Positions 24,272 through 33,155 of a stretch of DNA of 64,000 nucleotides are shown here, in pieces. The notes below the pieces were generated by a model. It did not search any database. It was not told the origin of the DNA and was given only the letters and a program-made list of their open reading frames with translations. Every line of letters starts with the position of its first letter. Positions within the stretch are counted from its first letter, which is position 1. The stretch is from Paenibacillus sp. J5C2022 (GTDB taxonomy: Bacteria > Bacillota > Bacilli > Paenibacillales > Paenibacillaceae), in the NCBI RefSeq assembly GCF_025567625.1, contig NZ_JAOQJC010000012.1, positions 1-64,000 on the forward strand, given 5' to 3'. The position numbers were made by a program, and so were the translations under genes.

Positions 24272-25429
24272 TTAGGCGGTTACTACCATCGAACCAACAA
24301 TGTACATTTTGTCGCTGGAATCAACTTGGATTACATCAACATTTTCGATGACACGAGCATATGTAACGTTTTTCGTAAAGCCAGCATGTTCAGACGTTGC
24401 AAATGCATAATTGTTTGTATCAACAAATTTGATAGCCTCAGACAGATTGCCATAGTATACAGGAGCCTTCAAAGTGCCTGCGTCATCAACAGTTGGAATC
24501 ATTGCATTGGAGTAGACATGTACTGGCAGACCGGCAAACAGTTTGCGTGTTGCATTTGTAGGATCTGGTTGCAGAACAGGGTGACCATCCAAGTCAACCG
24601 CTTCATCAAGAACGTTCCAACCGTCTTGATTTGTAACAATGGCAGCGCCGTATTTTACACCTTCGTCCAGATCTACATTGATCGATTTCTTTAATGCTTT
24701 CCAGTCAGCAATTGCTTTCTTAGTTTTGGCAGCTTCAATTTTTGCAATTGCCATTTTGTTTTCAGTGACAACAGCTTTCTTAGCAAACACGCCAGCGATA
24801 TACTGAATAAGCGCATTGTCAGTCATCTTAAGTAATGTATTAGACAAAGCCAAGATTGCGCCTTTTTGCTTAAGTGCAAAAGCTACATTCTTAAATTTGA
24901 TGTCAGTTGGCTCAGTACCGTCAGTACCATCAGTAAAGTCTACTAGCTCGGAGAACGTCTCAACATCTTCAACAGGGAACGAACCAGTTAATGCAGTAGT
25001 CGGATAGTAACCTGTTATATCGCGCAAAGATTTGTATTGACGGATTTTCTCTTGAATCAATGTACGAATATCCTTCGGCAGAATAAACCCTTCACCATTT
25101 GTACCGTCACCAGTTGCAGGAACAAGCAATGCGTTCTCAGCTTCCGTCAATTGCTTACCCATGCTTGCTTTAATAATTGCTCTCATTGCATTTGCTGTTT
25201 GTTTGACGTCCTTCATTTGTGTATCGTCTCCCTTGTCTTTGTTCATTTTGTTTGTGATTTCAGTTTCATGTTCAGCGTCAAGAGCCTCTTGGATAGCAAT
25301 AGCCTCTTTCATCGATTTAACTTCTTCTATCTTGGCTTTAGCTTCAGTAACTTCATTTTTATCTAGATGTGCTTGTGCTTCTACTTTCATAGATTCAAGT
25401 TGTTGCTTCATCTCGTCAATTTTCTTCAT
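24272..25429 (-). CDS. Major capsid protein, HK97 fold with N-terminal scaffold-like delta domain
   Basis: About 385 residues from MKKIDEM. The first about 80 residues are a charged coiled coil (delta/scaffold domain) normally removed by the prohead protease. The mature part begins near GKQLTEAENALLVP and carries capsid patterns such as LIQEKIRQYKSLRDITGYYP, and near the end LSEAIKFVDTNNYAFATSEHAGF and VTYARVIENVDV. The protease encoded upstream would cleave near residue 85-100; the exact site cannot be fixed by eye. Confidence 0.92.
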   Translation of the reverse strand: MKKIDEMKQQLESMKVEAQAHLDKNEVTEAKAKIEEVKSMKEAIAIQEALDAEHETEITNKMNKDKGDDTQMKDVKQTANAMRAIIKASMGKQLTEAENALLVPATGDGTNGEGFILPKDIRTLIQEKIRQYKSLRDITGYYPTTALTGSFPVEDVETFSELVDFTDGTDGTEPTDIKFKNVAFALKQKGAILALSNTLLKMTDNALIQYIAGVFAKKAVVTENKMAIAKIEAAKTKKAIADWKALKKSINVDLDEGVKYGAAIVTNQDGWNVLDEAVDLDGHPVLQPDPTNATRKLFAGLPVHVYSNAMIPTVDDAGTLKAPVYYGNLSEAIKFVDTNNYAFATSEHAGFTKNVTYARVIENVDVIQVDSSDKMYIVGSMVVTA

Positions 25430-25631
25430 TTTTGATATTCCCCTTTGCTTTTTTAGCTGTTTTTTTGGTTGGTTTATCTTTGACATCTAGTTTATCGATT
25501 TGCACAGTGTCTGCGGCACGCTCTAATCGCTGAACCTTTCGCATCTCTTCCTTCAGCACTCTAGCTTCGTTATACTTGCCTTCCTTAATAAGGCTCATAA
25601 TTTCATCCTGATATTGAGCAATAGTCTTCAT
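25416..25631 (-). CDS. Small charged protein between protease and capsid
   Basis: 71 residues, Lys/Glu-rich. A short helical region (IAQYQDEIMSLIKEGKYNEARVLKEEM) precedes a basic tail (KDKPTKKTAKKAKG). It overlaps the capsid start by 14 bp, so co-translation is likely. Possibly a capsid assembly helper, or a helical scaffold-like addition; no family recognised. Confidence 0.6.
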   Translation of the reverse strand: MKTIAQYQDEIMSLIKEGKYNEARVLKEEMRKVQRLERAADTVQIDKLDVKDKPTKKTAKKAKGNIKNEEN

Positions 25632-25657
25632 TTGCTTCTCACTCCAAACAAAAGAGC

Positions 25658-26359
25658 CTACAACAATTGGAGTTGCAGACTCAGTTTCTCAATTTCCATT
25701 TTGATTTGTTGATCATCTTGCTTATTCTCAGCAATTTCAGCAACATTCAGGTCTGGGACTCTTAAATAGTTCTGATAGTAATTGCTTTTCGCACAAGCGG
25801 CCATTTGATTTGCTTCGCCTACTTCAATTTTGAAGTATTGAGCTGCTTCCATGCCGTTTAGCCATGTTTCGGCTACCATCATGTCTTTAATCGTATCAAT
25901 ACTTACGCCTTCTTGGAGATTTTCCTCATACACAGCGTGAATAGCAGTTTCTATTCGGTCAAGATCATCAGCAGCTTTACGAAGGTCGTTTGAATTTCCC
26001 ATAGTAAACATCCATGCTTTATGGATCATCGTCATGCTGTTTGCAGGAATAATAACCTTGTCACCAGCAAGCATAATTACACTAGCAATAGACGCTGCTA
26101 CCCCATCAACATGTACTGTTTTATAGCCCTTATGACGCTTAAGAACATTATAAATGGCTAATCCAGCAAACACGCTTCCACCGCCACTATTGACAAAAAT
26201 GTCCAAAGGTTTATTTTCACCAATCTCAGCAAGAAGCTTCAACACATCTTCTGGAGCTGTGTCAGCATCAGTCCATTTATCCCATTCAGATCCTACGATG
26301 TCCCCATATATGTACAATTCAGCTTTCTCAACACCATTTTTCACATTTAGCCATTCCAT
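25658..26359 (-). CDS. Prohead protease, ClpP-like serine protease
   Basis: 233 residues. It has the S14/ClpP fold motifs: NSGGGSVFAGLAIYN (about 57-71, oxyanion Gly region), VDGVAASIASVIMLAGD with the nucleophile Ser (about 85-101), and MTMIHKAWMFTMGN with the His (about 109-122). Encoded between portal and capsid, the usual place for the maturation protease. It processes the capsid delta domain. Confidence 0.9.
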   Translation of the reverse strand: MEWLNVKNGVEKAELYIYGDIVGSEWDKWTDADTAPEDVLKLLAEIGENKPLDIFVNSGGGSVFAGLAIYNVLKRHKGYKTVHVDGVAASIASVIMLAGDKVIIPANSMTMIHKAWMFTMGNSNDLRKAADDLDRIETAIHAVYEENLQEGVSIDTIKDMMVAETWLNGMEAAQYFKIEVGEANQMAACAKSNYYQNYLRVPDLNVAEIAENKQDDQQIKMEIEKLSLQLQLL

Positions 26360-26363
26360 TTAT

Positions 26364-27584
26364 CTATTCACCTCCTCTCGGAATTGGTTTACCTACCATC
26401 GAGAGTGGTACGTATGTTCCGTTGACGAGTGGTGTATCCCCATCTGTTACAGGAGGCTTCCCTTCAGTCTTACGAGCCTCATTAGGAGTAAAGATACCTT
26501 TGTCAACGGCTTGAGATAGTGCTTCGATTCGAGTCTTAAAGTCGGCTCTAATTACAGCATCAATGTTAAATTCGAAGTTATAGCCACTGTTAAACTCATT
26601 CCTCATCAATAACTTGTATGAAATTTCATCTTCTAACGGCACCAGAATGGGCATTAACGTATCGACATAAAATGATTGCTGTTCTGTCTCCACACTGGCA
26701 TATTTACTGTTGGAGTAATCGTTAAGCATCGACGGTTTGATACCAAAAACTGCACTGATCTGAGTAGCATTGTACTTATTCAGTTCTAAAAACTGCGAAT
26801 TAACAAGATTTTGTGATAGCTGCTTCAACTCCATACCCAAAGGCAAAGGTAAAATACCGCCAGCATTCTGGCTTCCACCGCCAAGGCTCATTAATTTCTG
26901 TTGAATCAGTATTTTCCCCTTCTCATCAAGATCACCAGTGTAATAGACTACAGAACCGGCTGTCAGACCGTTATTGAAGAGTGTATTTATATACTTTTGC
27001 CCTGCTTTAGCATTATCAAAGGCTAGACATAGACATTCCCTTGCTGATAAGCCAGTAATGCCATTAAAACTAACACTGGACTTATGATGAATGACCTGAT
27101 CGTGAGATAGTTTGTATTGCCTACCCTTAATATCCGTATAGACATACCAAACACTCCCGTCATTCGACCATAATCCAGCATCATCAATCCACGGTTGAAC
27201 TCGTTCGCTATCTAATATATGTAGGCTTTTAACTTTACCTCGCTCGGTATGTACGTAGGCATAGCCATTCCCATAATGATTTTTATGTAATTCTAGGCAA
27301 CCCCAAAATTGGAATGCAGTCATATGCGGATTTGGTCTACGTAATACGCCATTGAGATAATGTTTATGGTCAATGGTGCTGCTATCGCTCTTATCACGAT
27401 ACAGTTCCAGATCAAGCTTCCCGACACTTTGACTAAGCATCTTAAGACTCGTAAAGTATGTCGCTTCGCCAAGTACATGTGTTCCTATTTGACCATCATT
27501 AATCCCGAAAATCTGCATTAAGCCATCACTGACCGAGTTTCTTATGTTGATTGAGCGGTTGATTCTGTTACTGAGAATTCCCAA
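26364..27584 (-). CDS. Phage portal protein, HK97 family
   Basis: 406 residues. Family patterns: HYLNGVLRRPNPHMTAFQFWGCLELHKNHYGNGYAYV and HDQVIHHKSSVSFNGITGLS, then LKQLSQNLVNSQFLELNKYNATQISAVFGIKPSML and C-terminal DADIV-type FRADFKTRIEALSQAVDKGIFTPNEARKTEGKPPV. It forms the dodecameric DNA gate at one capsid vertex. It starts 4 bp upstream of the protease. Confidence 0.95.
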   Translation of the reverse strand: MGILSNRINRSINIRNSVSDGLMQIFGINDGQIGTHVLGEATYFTSLKMLSQSVGKLDLELYRDKSDSSTIDHKHYLNGVLRRPNPHMTAFQFWGCLELHKNHYGNGYAYVHTERGKVKSLHILDSERVQPWIDDAGLWSNDGSVWYVYTDIKGRQYKLSHDQVIHHKSSVSFNGITGLSARECLCLAFDNAKAGQKYINTLFNNGLTAGSVVYYTGDLDEKGKILIQQKLMSLGGGSQNAGGILPLPLGMELKQLSQNLVNSQFLELNKYNATQISAVFGIKPSMLNDYSNSKYASVETEQQSFYVDTLMPILVPLEDEISYKLLMRNEFNSGYNFEFNIDAVIRADFKTRIEALSQAVDKGIFTPNEARKTEGKPPVTDGDTPLVNGTYVPLSMVGKPIPRGGE

Positions 27585-27591
27585 TTATATT

Positions 27592-27756
27592 TCACTCCTT
27601 TCGTGATGTAATGGCAAAAAACAGTCCAACAACAAAAAGAACCGTACTAAGAGTGTACAGCCCTGCAATACAATTTATTAAAAATGTCGTCAGGGTCGCT
27701 ATTAGCAAGCCTGCGCCTATCAATAAATCGTCAATATAGTCAGCTAGTTTCTTCAT
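27592..27756 (-). CDS. Small two-segment membrane protein coupled to terminase
   Basis: 54 residues. ATG overlaps the terminase stop (ATGA), so translation is coupled. Two hydrophobic segments: IGAGLLIATLTTFLINCIAG and STVLFVVGLFFAIT, with a basic end (SRKE). Small membrane proteins occur between TerL and portal in related phages; function unknown. Confidence 0.65.
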   Translation of the reverse strand: MKKLADYIDDLLIGAGLLIATLTTFLINCIAGLYTLSTVLFVVGLFFAITSRKE

Positions 27757-29414
27757 TCCATCCCCCAAAATTCCTTTAGATATTCCTCTGTTAATGGCTG
27801 AGGAGTATTATCGGCAGCAGTAGTATTAGCAATAGCTCGCGATAGCCCCATAAGCATAGCAATGATTCCATCAATCTTATTTCGACTCTTCTTTTTGTCA
27901 TATTTAACTCCATTCGAATCTGTAGCAACGACATTACCAGCCATCCAGCTGAGTACAGGATTATTGGAAATGATAAGTCGATTTTCCATAAGGAGGTTCT
28001 CGAAATCACTTATTGCTGGTGCCATTGTCTTGCCACCTTGCCCCATTGTAACAACGGTATAATCCTTTTCGAGTGCTGAAATGATACCAATTGCTCCCCA
28101 ACGGTCAAATCCAATCTCTTCGATAATGTGCTGCCCATTCAGTTCATTAATGTAGCTAAATAGTTGCTCAAAATTAATGAAGTCACCGTCTAAAACAGTC
28201 ATATATCCTTTATCAACAAAGACATCATATCGAATATTGTCTCGTTCGCTTCGTTCATGGAGGGTGTTTTTCGGAGTAAATAGATGAGGGTAGATGATAT
28301 ATTTGTCACAACTATCATCGTAGAAAACTTGAACGAATGCGGTCACGTCATTTACTGCTGACATATCAAGACCGCACCAACTAGGCAGACCAATTAGCTC
28401 TTCTAGTCGGATATCAGCAATACAGTTACGCCACAGATTCATGTTGATTGCGGTTTCGCCTTCAAGTGCAACATGTTGATTGAGATATAATCGCCTAAAC
28501 GCTGCTTCTCTTGTCTTTAACTTGATAGCTTTTTGTGCCAGATCCTTAACGTCCTCATACTTACGAAATACTCCCAATGCAGGATTAGCCTTGAACCACT
28601 GTTCCTCATCATCGAGTTTACAGCCTTTATCAGCTTCATAGATGGCATAGAAAAAGGACTCATTATGAGTCCTACCTGCTTCGATTTCCTTTGCATATGT
28701 ATATAGTTCCATCTCAAGATTCGTTGGATCGTTGCCTGAAGATGCCGTTGTTAAGGTAAGCAATAGCGGCTCGTCCCAAATCCCCATACCCGTACGCAAT
28801 TTATCATATAATGCACCGTTCTTTGATTCATGAATTTCATCGAGAATACAGTATAGCCCAGCATAGGAGTCCGCATTAGAGGCATCAGAGCTGATAACCT
28901 GTAATTTACTATTCACATTAGGTTTCTCGATGATTTTACGGCTATCTTTTATCTTCACGTACTTTTTAAGGGTAACATTGTTAGAAATCATATACTTAAT
29001 AGTATCGAACAATTCGCCTGCCTGTTTAGTTGTATTTGCTGTGACCAGGATTGCAGAGCCGAATTCATTTTTACAGTAATAGAGGTAGGTAATGATACAG
29101 GCAATAATGAATCCCTTGCCATTCTTACGGGGAATGTTGATGTGAGCCTCACGATATCGCCTGAAGCCATCAGAACGCTTCTTAACACAAATGATGCTGG
29201 TACATATCATAAATTGAAACTTGAGAAGTTTAATTTTCTGCCCTTTTTTACCCTTATCTAGCTCCAATTTAGAGACAAAATTATGGAATTTGTGAGCTTC
29301 GTCAGCATCGAAATAATACTTATCATCATCATACTTAGCCTGTAACTCTGCTATCCATTTATCAATGTTTCCGCTTGTCTGTATAGCAATCTGCTGATTT
29401 GCGTATTCATTCAT
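27753..29414 (-). CDS. terL: Terminase large subunit
   Basis: 553 residues. ATPase with Walker-A-like RKNGKGF (96-102) and Walker B plus catalytic Glu in CILDEIHESKNG (about 192-203). The C-terminal RNase H-like nuclease begins with CGLDMSAVNDVTAFV (about 343-357), the first metal-binding Asp. It matches the HK97/YmfN-type TerL. Together with terS and the HNH gene upstream, this suggests cos packaging. Confidence 0.95.
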   Translation of the reverse strand: MNEYANQQIAIQTSGNIDKWIAELQAKYDDDKYYFDADEAHKFHNFVSKLELDKGKKGQKIKLLKFQFMICTSIICVKKRSDGFRRYREAHINIPRKNGKGFIIACIITYLYYCKNEFGSAILVTANTTKQAGELFDTIKYMISNNVTLKKYVKIKDSRKIIEKPNVNSKLQVISSDASNADSYAGLYCILDEIHESKNGALYDKLRTGMGIWDEPLLLTLTTASSGNDPTNLEMELYTYAKEIEAGRTHNESFFYAIYEADKGCKLDDEEQWFKANPALGVFRKYEDVKDLAQKAIKLKTREAAFRRLYLNQHVALEGETAINMNLWRNCIADIRLEELIGLPSWCGLDMSAVNDVTAFVQVFYDDSCDKYIIYPHLFTPKNTLHERSERDNIRYDVFVDKGYMTVLDGDFINFEQLFSYINELNGQHIIEEIGFDRWGAIGIISALEKDYTVVTMGQGGKTMAPAISDFENLLMENRLIISNNPVLSWMAGNVVATDSNGVKYDKKKSRNKIDGIIAMLMGLSRAIANTTAADNTPQPLTEEYLKEFWGME

Positions 29415-29424
29415 TCAATCACCT

Positions 29425-29805
29425 TTACTTTTGGATCATATCCTCCATTTCATAGTCAGAATTATCGTCTGCTTCAAGTATTAATTCCTTCAGTTTGGAT
29501 CGCTCTCTCGGAGTTAAAGCGAATTCCTTGATAAAGGAAAGCATCTGTTTCATAGCATTATTGGCAATGCTGATTTCCGGAATCTGTTGTCTGTAACCTG
29601 TTTCGGTCGTGAAACATAAGTTTCCATTTTTTTTGATTGCCTTCTCCGCTTCGATCCAATGCTGATAACTGGCACATAGAGCAGACAATGCAATATCATC
29701 ACCATCACGCCATTTTCCATCTCTACTTAATGCAGCGTGTATAAGTTTAAACTTTGCTTTTGCATCGCTATTAAGCCATGATGGAGCTTTAATTTGGTCA
29801 TCCAT
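29425..29805 (-). CDS. terS: Terminase small subunit (P27 family)
   Basis: 126 residues. APSWLNSDAKAKFKLIHAALSRDG and DDIALSALCASYQHWIEAEKAIKKNG are the P27-type TerS pattern, ending in a region that recognises the packaging site. It lies 10 bp upstream of terL. Confidence 0.85.
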   Translation of the reverse strand: MDDQIKAPSWLNSDAKAKFKLIHAALSRDGKWRDGDDIALSALCASYQHWIEAEKAIKKNGNLCFTTETGYRQQIPEISIANNAMKQMLSFIKEFALTPRERSKLKELILEADDNSDYEMEDMIQK

Positions 29806-29814
29806 TAAATCAAC

Positions 29815-29944
29815 TCCTTCCTTGGGAAACCTCCCCTATTGAAAATATCCTGTTGAGGTGCAAACGAGATTGGGCGCGCGGTGATAGGTTTTTTGCCTCT
29901 AACATGTTCCCTACCCCTCACTCTACTTTAGTTGACTAATGCAT
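29815..29944. other. Candidate cos region between HNH and terS
   Basis: The only non-coding stretch near terS. It contains a GC-rich core (GGGCGCGCGGTGATAGG) in otherwise AT-rich sequence. HNH-TerS-TerL phages of the HK97 type package from cos sites in this position. No defined cos sequence is recognised, so this is positional inference. Confidence 0.35.
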
Positions 29945-30331
29945 TTACTCATATCTCCTTTTGTCTTCAGCAGTCTTAGCATTATGACAGGCATGACAAA
30001 GAGACCTAAGATTATTCAACGTCAATCTCAGATCCCATCTCAAACTTATTGGCAGAGTATGGTCAACTACATCAGCATTAACAAACCTCTTCACATCCAA
30101 GCAATTTTGGCATAGATAATTATCTCTAATCATTGCTGTCAACCTAATGCTTATCCACTCTTTGCTATGATAAAATGCAGCAGCCTTCTTATTCCTCCTG
30201 TTCTCATCATAATATTTATTCCTGTCTCGCTTAACCATCTGTTCTTGGTCTTTGTGCTTATCGCAATACTTACTACCAACGTCTATAAGCGCTGAGCAAG
30301 CAGCATGACTACATACCTTCTTAATCGGCAA
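29945..30331 (-). CDS. HNH endonuclease, packaging-associated
   Basis: 128 residues. Four zinc cysteines, CSHAACSALI plus CDKHK at the start and CQNC/CHAC later, and the catalytic core VVDHTLPISLRWDLRLTLNNLRSLCHACHN (HNH motif with DH, N and H). HNH genes directly upstream of terS are typical in HK97-like phages where they nick cos. Start at ATG (MPIKK). Confidence 0.9.
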   Translation of the reverse strand: MPIKKVCSHAACSALIDVGSKYCDKHKDQEQMVKRDRNKYYDENRRNKKAAAFYHSKEWISIRLTAMIRDNYLCQNCLDVKRFVNADVVDHTLPISLRWDLRLTLNNLRSLCHACHNAKTAEDKRRYE

Positions 30332-30401
30332 ACAAACACAACCTAATTTTGTATATTTCTATATATAGATACGAACAATACGAACATTAACAATATATAG
30401 A

Positions 30402-30428
30402 TTGACTAAATCGTCATATTGATATAAA
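30402..30428 (+). promoter_or_regulatory. Putative promoter of the plus-strand cassette
   Basis: TTGACT with TATAAA 15 bp downstream, which is a short spacer. A direct repeat ATACGAACA occurs just upstream (about 30369-30388). Precedes two plus-strand ORFs inside a minus-strand region. Confidence 0.4.
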
Positions 30429-30474
30429 TTGGTTATAGTAACCAGAAGTCACAAATTGAATTGAGGTGTTTTCA

Positions 30475-30618
30475 ATGGCTAAAAGCAGCACTCGTAAAGT
30501 CTCATCGTCCGCTATGTCTACTAAAGCTTCAAAGGTACTTACATCATCTTCTTCAAGTAAGACAGCTAAATCATTAGCTGGATCTGTTCTTTCTCAATCA
30601 AGAGCAGGAAGAAAGTAA
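30475..30618 (+). CDS. Small Ser/Lys/Ala-rich protein
   Basis: 47 residues with the RBS GAGGTG: MAKSSTRKVSSSAMSTKASKV followed by LTSSSSSKTAKSLAGSVLSQ and a basic end. Low complexity and basic, resembling short proteins often found beside DUF2188 genes. Oppositely oriented to flanking phage genes, so probably part of a small inserted cassette. Confidence 0.55.
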   Translation: MAKSSTRKVSSSAMSTKASKVLTSSSSSKTAKSLAGSVLSQSRAGRK

Positions 30619-30639
30619 TCAATTAGAAAGGGTGGTCAA

Positions 30640-30849
30640 ATGTCGTCTGAAATCTTCACTGTAAAGCACGGAGACAAGTGGGCTAACAAAATTGGCGGTA
30701 ATAATCGTGTCTCAAAAGTATAGAGAGGCTATCGCTGATGCAAGAACTCGTGCTATTAGAGATGGACTCGAACATACGATTCAAGGCAAAAATGGTCAAT
30801 TTCGTGAAAAGAATTCTTACGGAAACGATCCACGTAATATAAGAGGTTA
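30640..30849 (+). pseudogene. DUF2188-like gene with a +1 frameshift
   Basis: Frame 0 (start after GGTGG) reads MSSEIFTVKHGDKWANKIGG-NNRVSKV-stop (TAG at 30721-30723). The +1 frame continues as QKYREAIADARTRAIRDG and ends with FREKNSYGNDPRNIRG, the C-terminal signature of DUF2188. Both halves in order match one DUF2188 protein of about 70 residues, so one indel near GTC-TCA-AAA breaks the gene. No known +1 shift motif is present; a sequencing error is possible. Confidence 0.7.
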
Positions 30850-30882
30850 ACATTCATCACTTAATTTTCATAACCTTTTTCT

Positions 30883-30916
30883 CCTCCAGACATACCCGAT
30901 GTGTCTGGAGCCTTTT
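30883..30916 (+). terminator. Terminator of the plus-strand cassette
   Basis: CTCCAGACA/TGTCTGGAG perfect 9-bp stem with a 9-nt loop followed by CCTTTTTA. On the minus strand there is no U-tract, so it acts mainly for the plus-strand genes. Confidence 0.8.
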
Positions 30917-30935
30917 TATCCATATAATAATATTG

Positions 30936-31253
30936 CTAAACTCTACTCCGTTTCATATTAACTAGTCCTGTCATAATCGTACTCACATTACCAATTCCAT
31001 CAGTCAATTCACACTCGTGATAATAATCGCCCAAACAATCAATAGTATCAGCACTCTCAAGCCGAAAAATGATCAATCCATTATCCTCATCAACTGTAAT
31101 CTCTGGTGTCTGCTTATAGATCAAATACTCATTACCATTAAGCGTAGTCATCGCCCATTTAATCGTAGCAGCAGATAGATCAACATTATCCAACTCAACA
31201 ACTATATCTAATGTATCTCCTGCATATAAGCTGAAATTTTGATTGGTTGACAT
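30936..31253 (-). CDS. Phage tail-associated beta protein (BppU-like N-terminal type)
   Basis: 105 residues. SLYAGDTLDIVVELDNVDLSAATIKWAMTTLNG followed by VDEDNGLIIFRLESADTIDCLGDYYHECELTDGIGNVSTI is the immunoglobulin-like pattern of baseplate upper-protein N-terminal domains. Last gene of a four-gene virion-like set upstream of terminase. Probably an adsorption-apparatus or capsid-decoration component. Confidence 0.6.
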   Translation of the reverse strand: MSTNQNFSLYAGDTLDIVVELDNVDLSAATIKWAMTTLNGNEYLIYKQTPEITVDEDNGLIIFRLESADTIDCLGDYYHECELTDGIGNVSTIMTGLVNMKRSRV

Positions 31254-32387
31254 CTACATTTCACCTCGCAATCTGACGCTTATTTGCCTGCTTGCCTGCA
31301 ACTGCACCGATAATTGCCTACTCGCCTGTAAATATACCTTTTTGCGGATTGGCGCACTCTCTATAACTCTTGCTACAGACTGAGCCTGAGCCTTTGCAAC
31401 GATGCGTGCAATTTTTGCAACAGTCGCCCACACACTCGATACAGCAGCAGCCGCGCCGCCCGCGAACGCTCTACGTACCACGCTAACTGATGCTGATGTA
31501 GTAGATTGAGCATGTGCAGACACTGAAAATGAACGACCGCCATCGCCCGCTGTGGCTGTTGAATGGGATTGTGCGTTTACTGATACCTTAACCTGTTTAA
31601 CAACAGCAGCAATAGCATTAGTAGTGCTCTGAGAAGCAACGAAGACTTTAGAAACGACAGTGATAAATGCAGAAGCACTGGAAACAACCGAAGCCGATGC
31701 TGTGATGTTGCTATCTGATGATATAGACGCTTCAGCGCTGGACGATGATTGTGCAATTGCACTTATCATACTTGACTTTATGCTGCTGGCTGATGCTGTG
31801 GATGCTACATTTGCCTGAGCCTGCACAACTGAAACCTTGACCGCTGCCAATGAAGCGACAGAAATACTGGAAGATGCAGCACTCACATCGTGTACTACTC
31901 CCCCGCCTTCGCCATCATCAAGCCAAGTACCGCCCGTTAGAGTCGCATGATAGCCATTGCCTGACTGATCTTGTACCGTTACCGTAGACATATCGTAATG
32001 CGCAACTAAAGAAGCACCGTTGTAATACTTTAGATCATATATCTTGCCGCTGCTAAATCCGCTTGAGCCGTTGTTATTATAGATGTACGTAACTAAAGTG
32101 GTGGGTAAAGTCAGTACCTCATATTCGTGGCGAACCCCCAACTCTACGAACGGGGTCATATCTGCTTGAGATACCCCATCTCTATTGACTGCGGTTACGT
32201 GATCCGCGTTAAATTGGAAGTTGCCAGAGTTTGAATTTTGTTGAATGATATAGCCAAAAGGTTTTCCGATAACTTTACCCCAAGCGTCGATATACTCCGC
32301 AGTCATATCAATTACTATTCTCGTAAAGGTGAGGGAGGGGATTTTGAATGCGTCGTCTACCCCATCCAACTGTAGGTAGGTAGCCAT
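31254..32387 (-). CDS. Virion protein with lectin-like head and long Ser/Ala/Val-rich region
   Basis: ATG (MATYLQL) overlaps the upstream stop. Residues about 1-155 look like a concanavalin/laminin-G beta-sandwich (AHYDMSTVTVQDQSGNGYHATLTGGTW). Residues about 165-340 are low complexity, repeatedly alternating Ser, Ala and Val (VSVVQAQANVASTASASSI and similar), ending in a duplicated QASRQ-SV. It resembles a fibre or decoration protein; the repetitive part suggests an extended shaft. No named family. Confidence 0.6.
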   Translation of the reverse strand: MATYLQLDGVDDAFKIPSLTFTRIVIDMTAEYIDAWGKVIGKPFGYIIQQNSNSGNFQFNADHVTAVNRDGVSQADMTPFVELGVRHEYEVLTLPTTLVTYIYNNNGSSGFSSGKIYDLKYYNGASLVAHYDMSTVTVQDQSGNGYHATLTGGTWLDDGEGGGVVHDVSAASSSISVASLAAVKVSVVQAQANVASTASASSIKSSMISAIAQSSSSAEASISSDSNITASASVVSSASAFITVVSKVFVASQSTTNAIAAVVKQVKVSVNAQSHSTATAGDGGRSFSVSAHAQSTTSASVSVVRRAFAGGAAAAVSSVWATVAKIARIVAKAQAQSVARVIESAPIRKKVYLQASRQLSVQLQASRQISVRLRGEM

Positions 32388-32692
32388 CAACTCTCCCCCG
32401 TATACGCCTCAGCAATAACGCAAGGTTGAGGGTTAGACTCGTCATGGGTGCATTCGTGCCAGTCAATCGAGCCACCATGAGTATTTACAAACGGCTTGAG
32501 GTCATCAAACAGCACTGTCTTGTCTGCCTCTGTATTTACCCACGCCTCAAACGTAAATAGGTCCCTGCCTTGATCATCCTGTGAATCTTGCGTTACTAGT
32601 CTCCAAAGTGTGTAACTGTTGATCGTCGCCACTATCGCACTGCCGTCGCTAACTGGTATATATCCTCTGCAACTGTATTTCACGACCTTCAC
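32387..32692 (-). CDS. Hypothetical virion-region protein
   Basis: 101 residues, beta-rich with KYSCRGYIPVSDGSAIVATINSYTLW, QDDQGRDLFTFEAWVNTEADK and a Cys/His-containing end (IDWHECTHDESNPQPCVI). Sits between two virion-like genes with overlapping or near-overlapping boundaries. Family unrecognised. Confidence 0.55.
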   Translation of the reverse strand: MKVVKYSCRGYIPVSDGSAIVATINSYTLWRLVTQDSQDDQGRDLFTFEAWVNTEADKTVLFDDLKPFVNTHGGSIDWHECTHDESNPQPCVIAEAYTGES

Positions 32693-32693
32693 C

Positions 32694-33071
32694 TCAATCT
32701 ATAGAGATACTAAGTTGCCCTGTATCAATTCTGAGTTCGTCCGTATCTAACAGCGTCTTTTCTGTGATATCAGCCCAATACAGCAAATTGCCGTTTGTTG
32801 CAGCATCCCAAACACCCACATAACGGACAGTTGCCCATGCACCAGTTGCTGTAAAAGTAACGGTTGCATTACTTGTCTTTAAACCACCGGATGCTGCTGC
32901 ATGTGTCACTGACTGTCTTGCATACCCCGGGCAGTTCGTTCCGTTTGCCTCCGTTGTCGGTTCGTCGCTGGTTATACCTGCCACGTCAGTAAACAATCCT
33001 ACATACTTTGTTCCGCTGAGTAATGTGTCCAGCACGTTATTTTCTGCATAATTAGATAATGATCCTGCCAT
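32694..33071 (-). CDS. Phage tail-fibre-type virion protein
   Basis: 125 residues. MAGSLSNYAENNVLDTLLSGTKYVGLFTD, then GYARQSVTHAAASGG and ATVRYVGVWDAATNGNLLYWADI, a well-known virion protein pattern found in many tailed phages near fibre genes. First gene of the set. The four-gene unit upstream of the terminase is an unusual location. Confidence 0.75.
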   Translation of the reverse strand: MAGSLSNYAENNVLDTLLSGTKYVGLFTDVAGITSDEPTTEANGTNCPGYARQSVTHAAASGGLKTSNATVTFTATGAWATVRYVGVWDAATNGNLLYWADITEKTLLDTDELRIDTGQLSISID

Positions 33072-33117
33072 ATTTTTACACCTCTTATATGATATTTGTA
33101 ATTTTCGATAAATAAAA

Positions 33118-33139
33118 AAAGCACCTCGAAGGATGCTTT
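33118..33139 (-). terminator. Terminator after the DUF2513/YjcQ operon
   Basis: Minus-strand AAAGCA-T-CCT/AGG-TGCTTT stem with TCG loop followed by seven T, 17 bp after the DUF2513 stop. Confidence 0.75.
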
Positions 33140-33155
33140 AAGATTTAATATTCAA

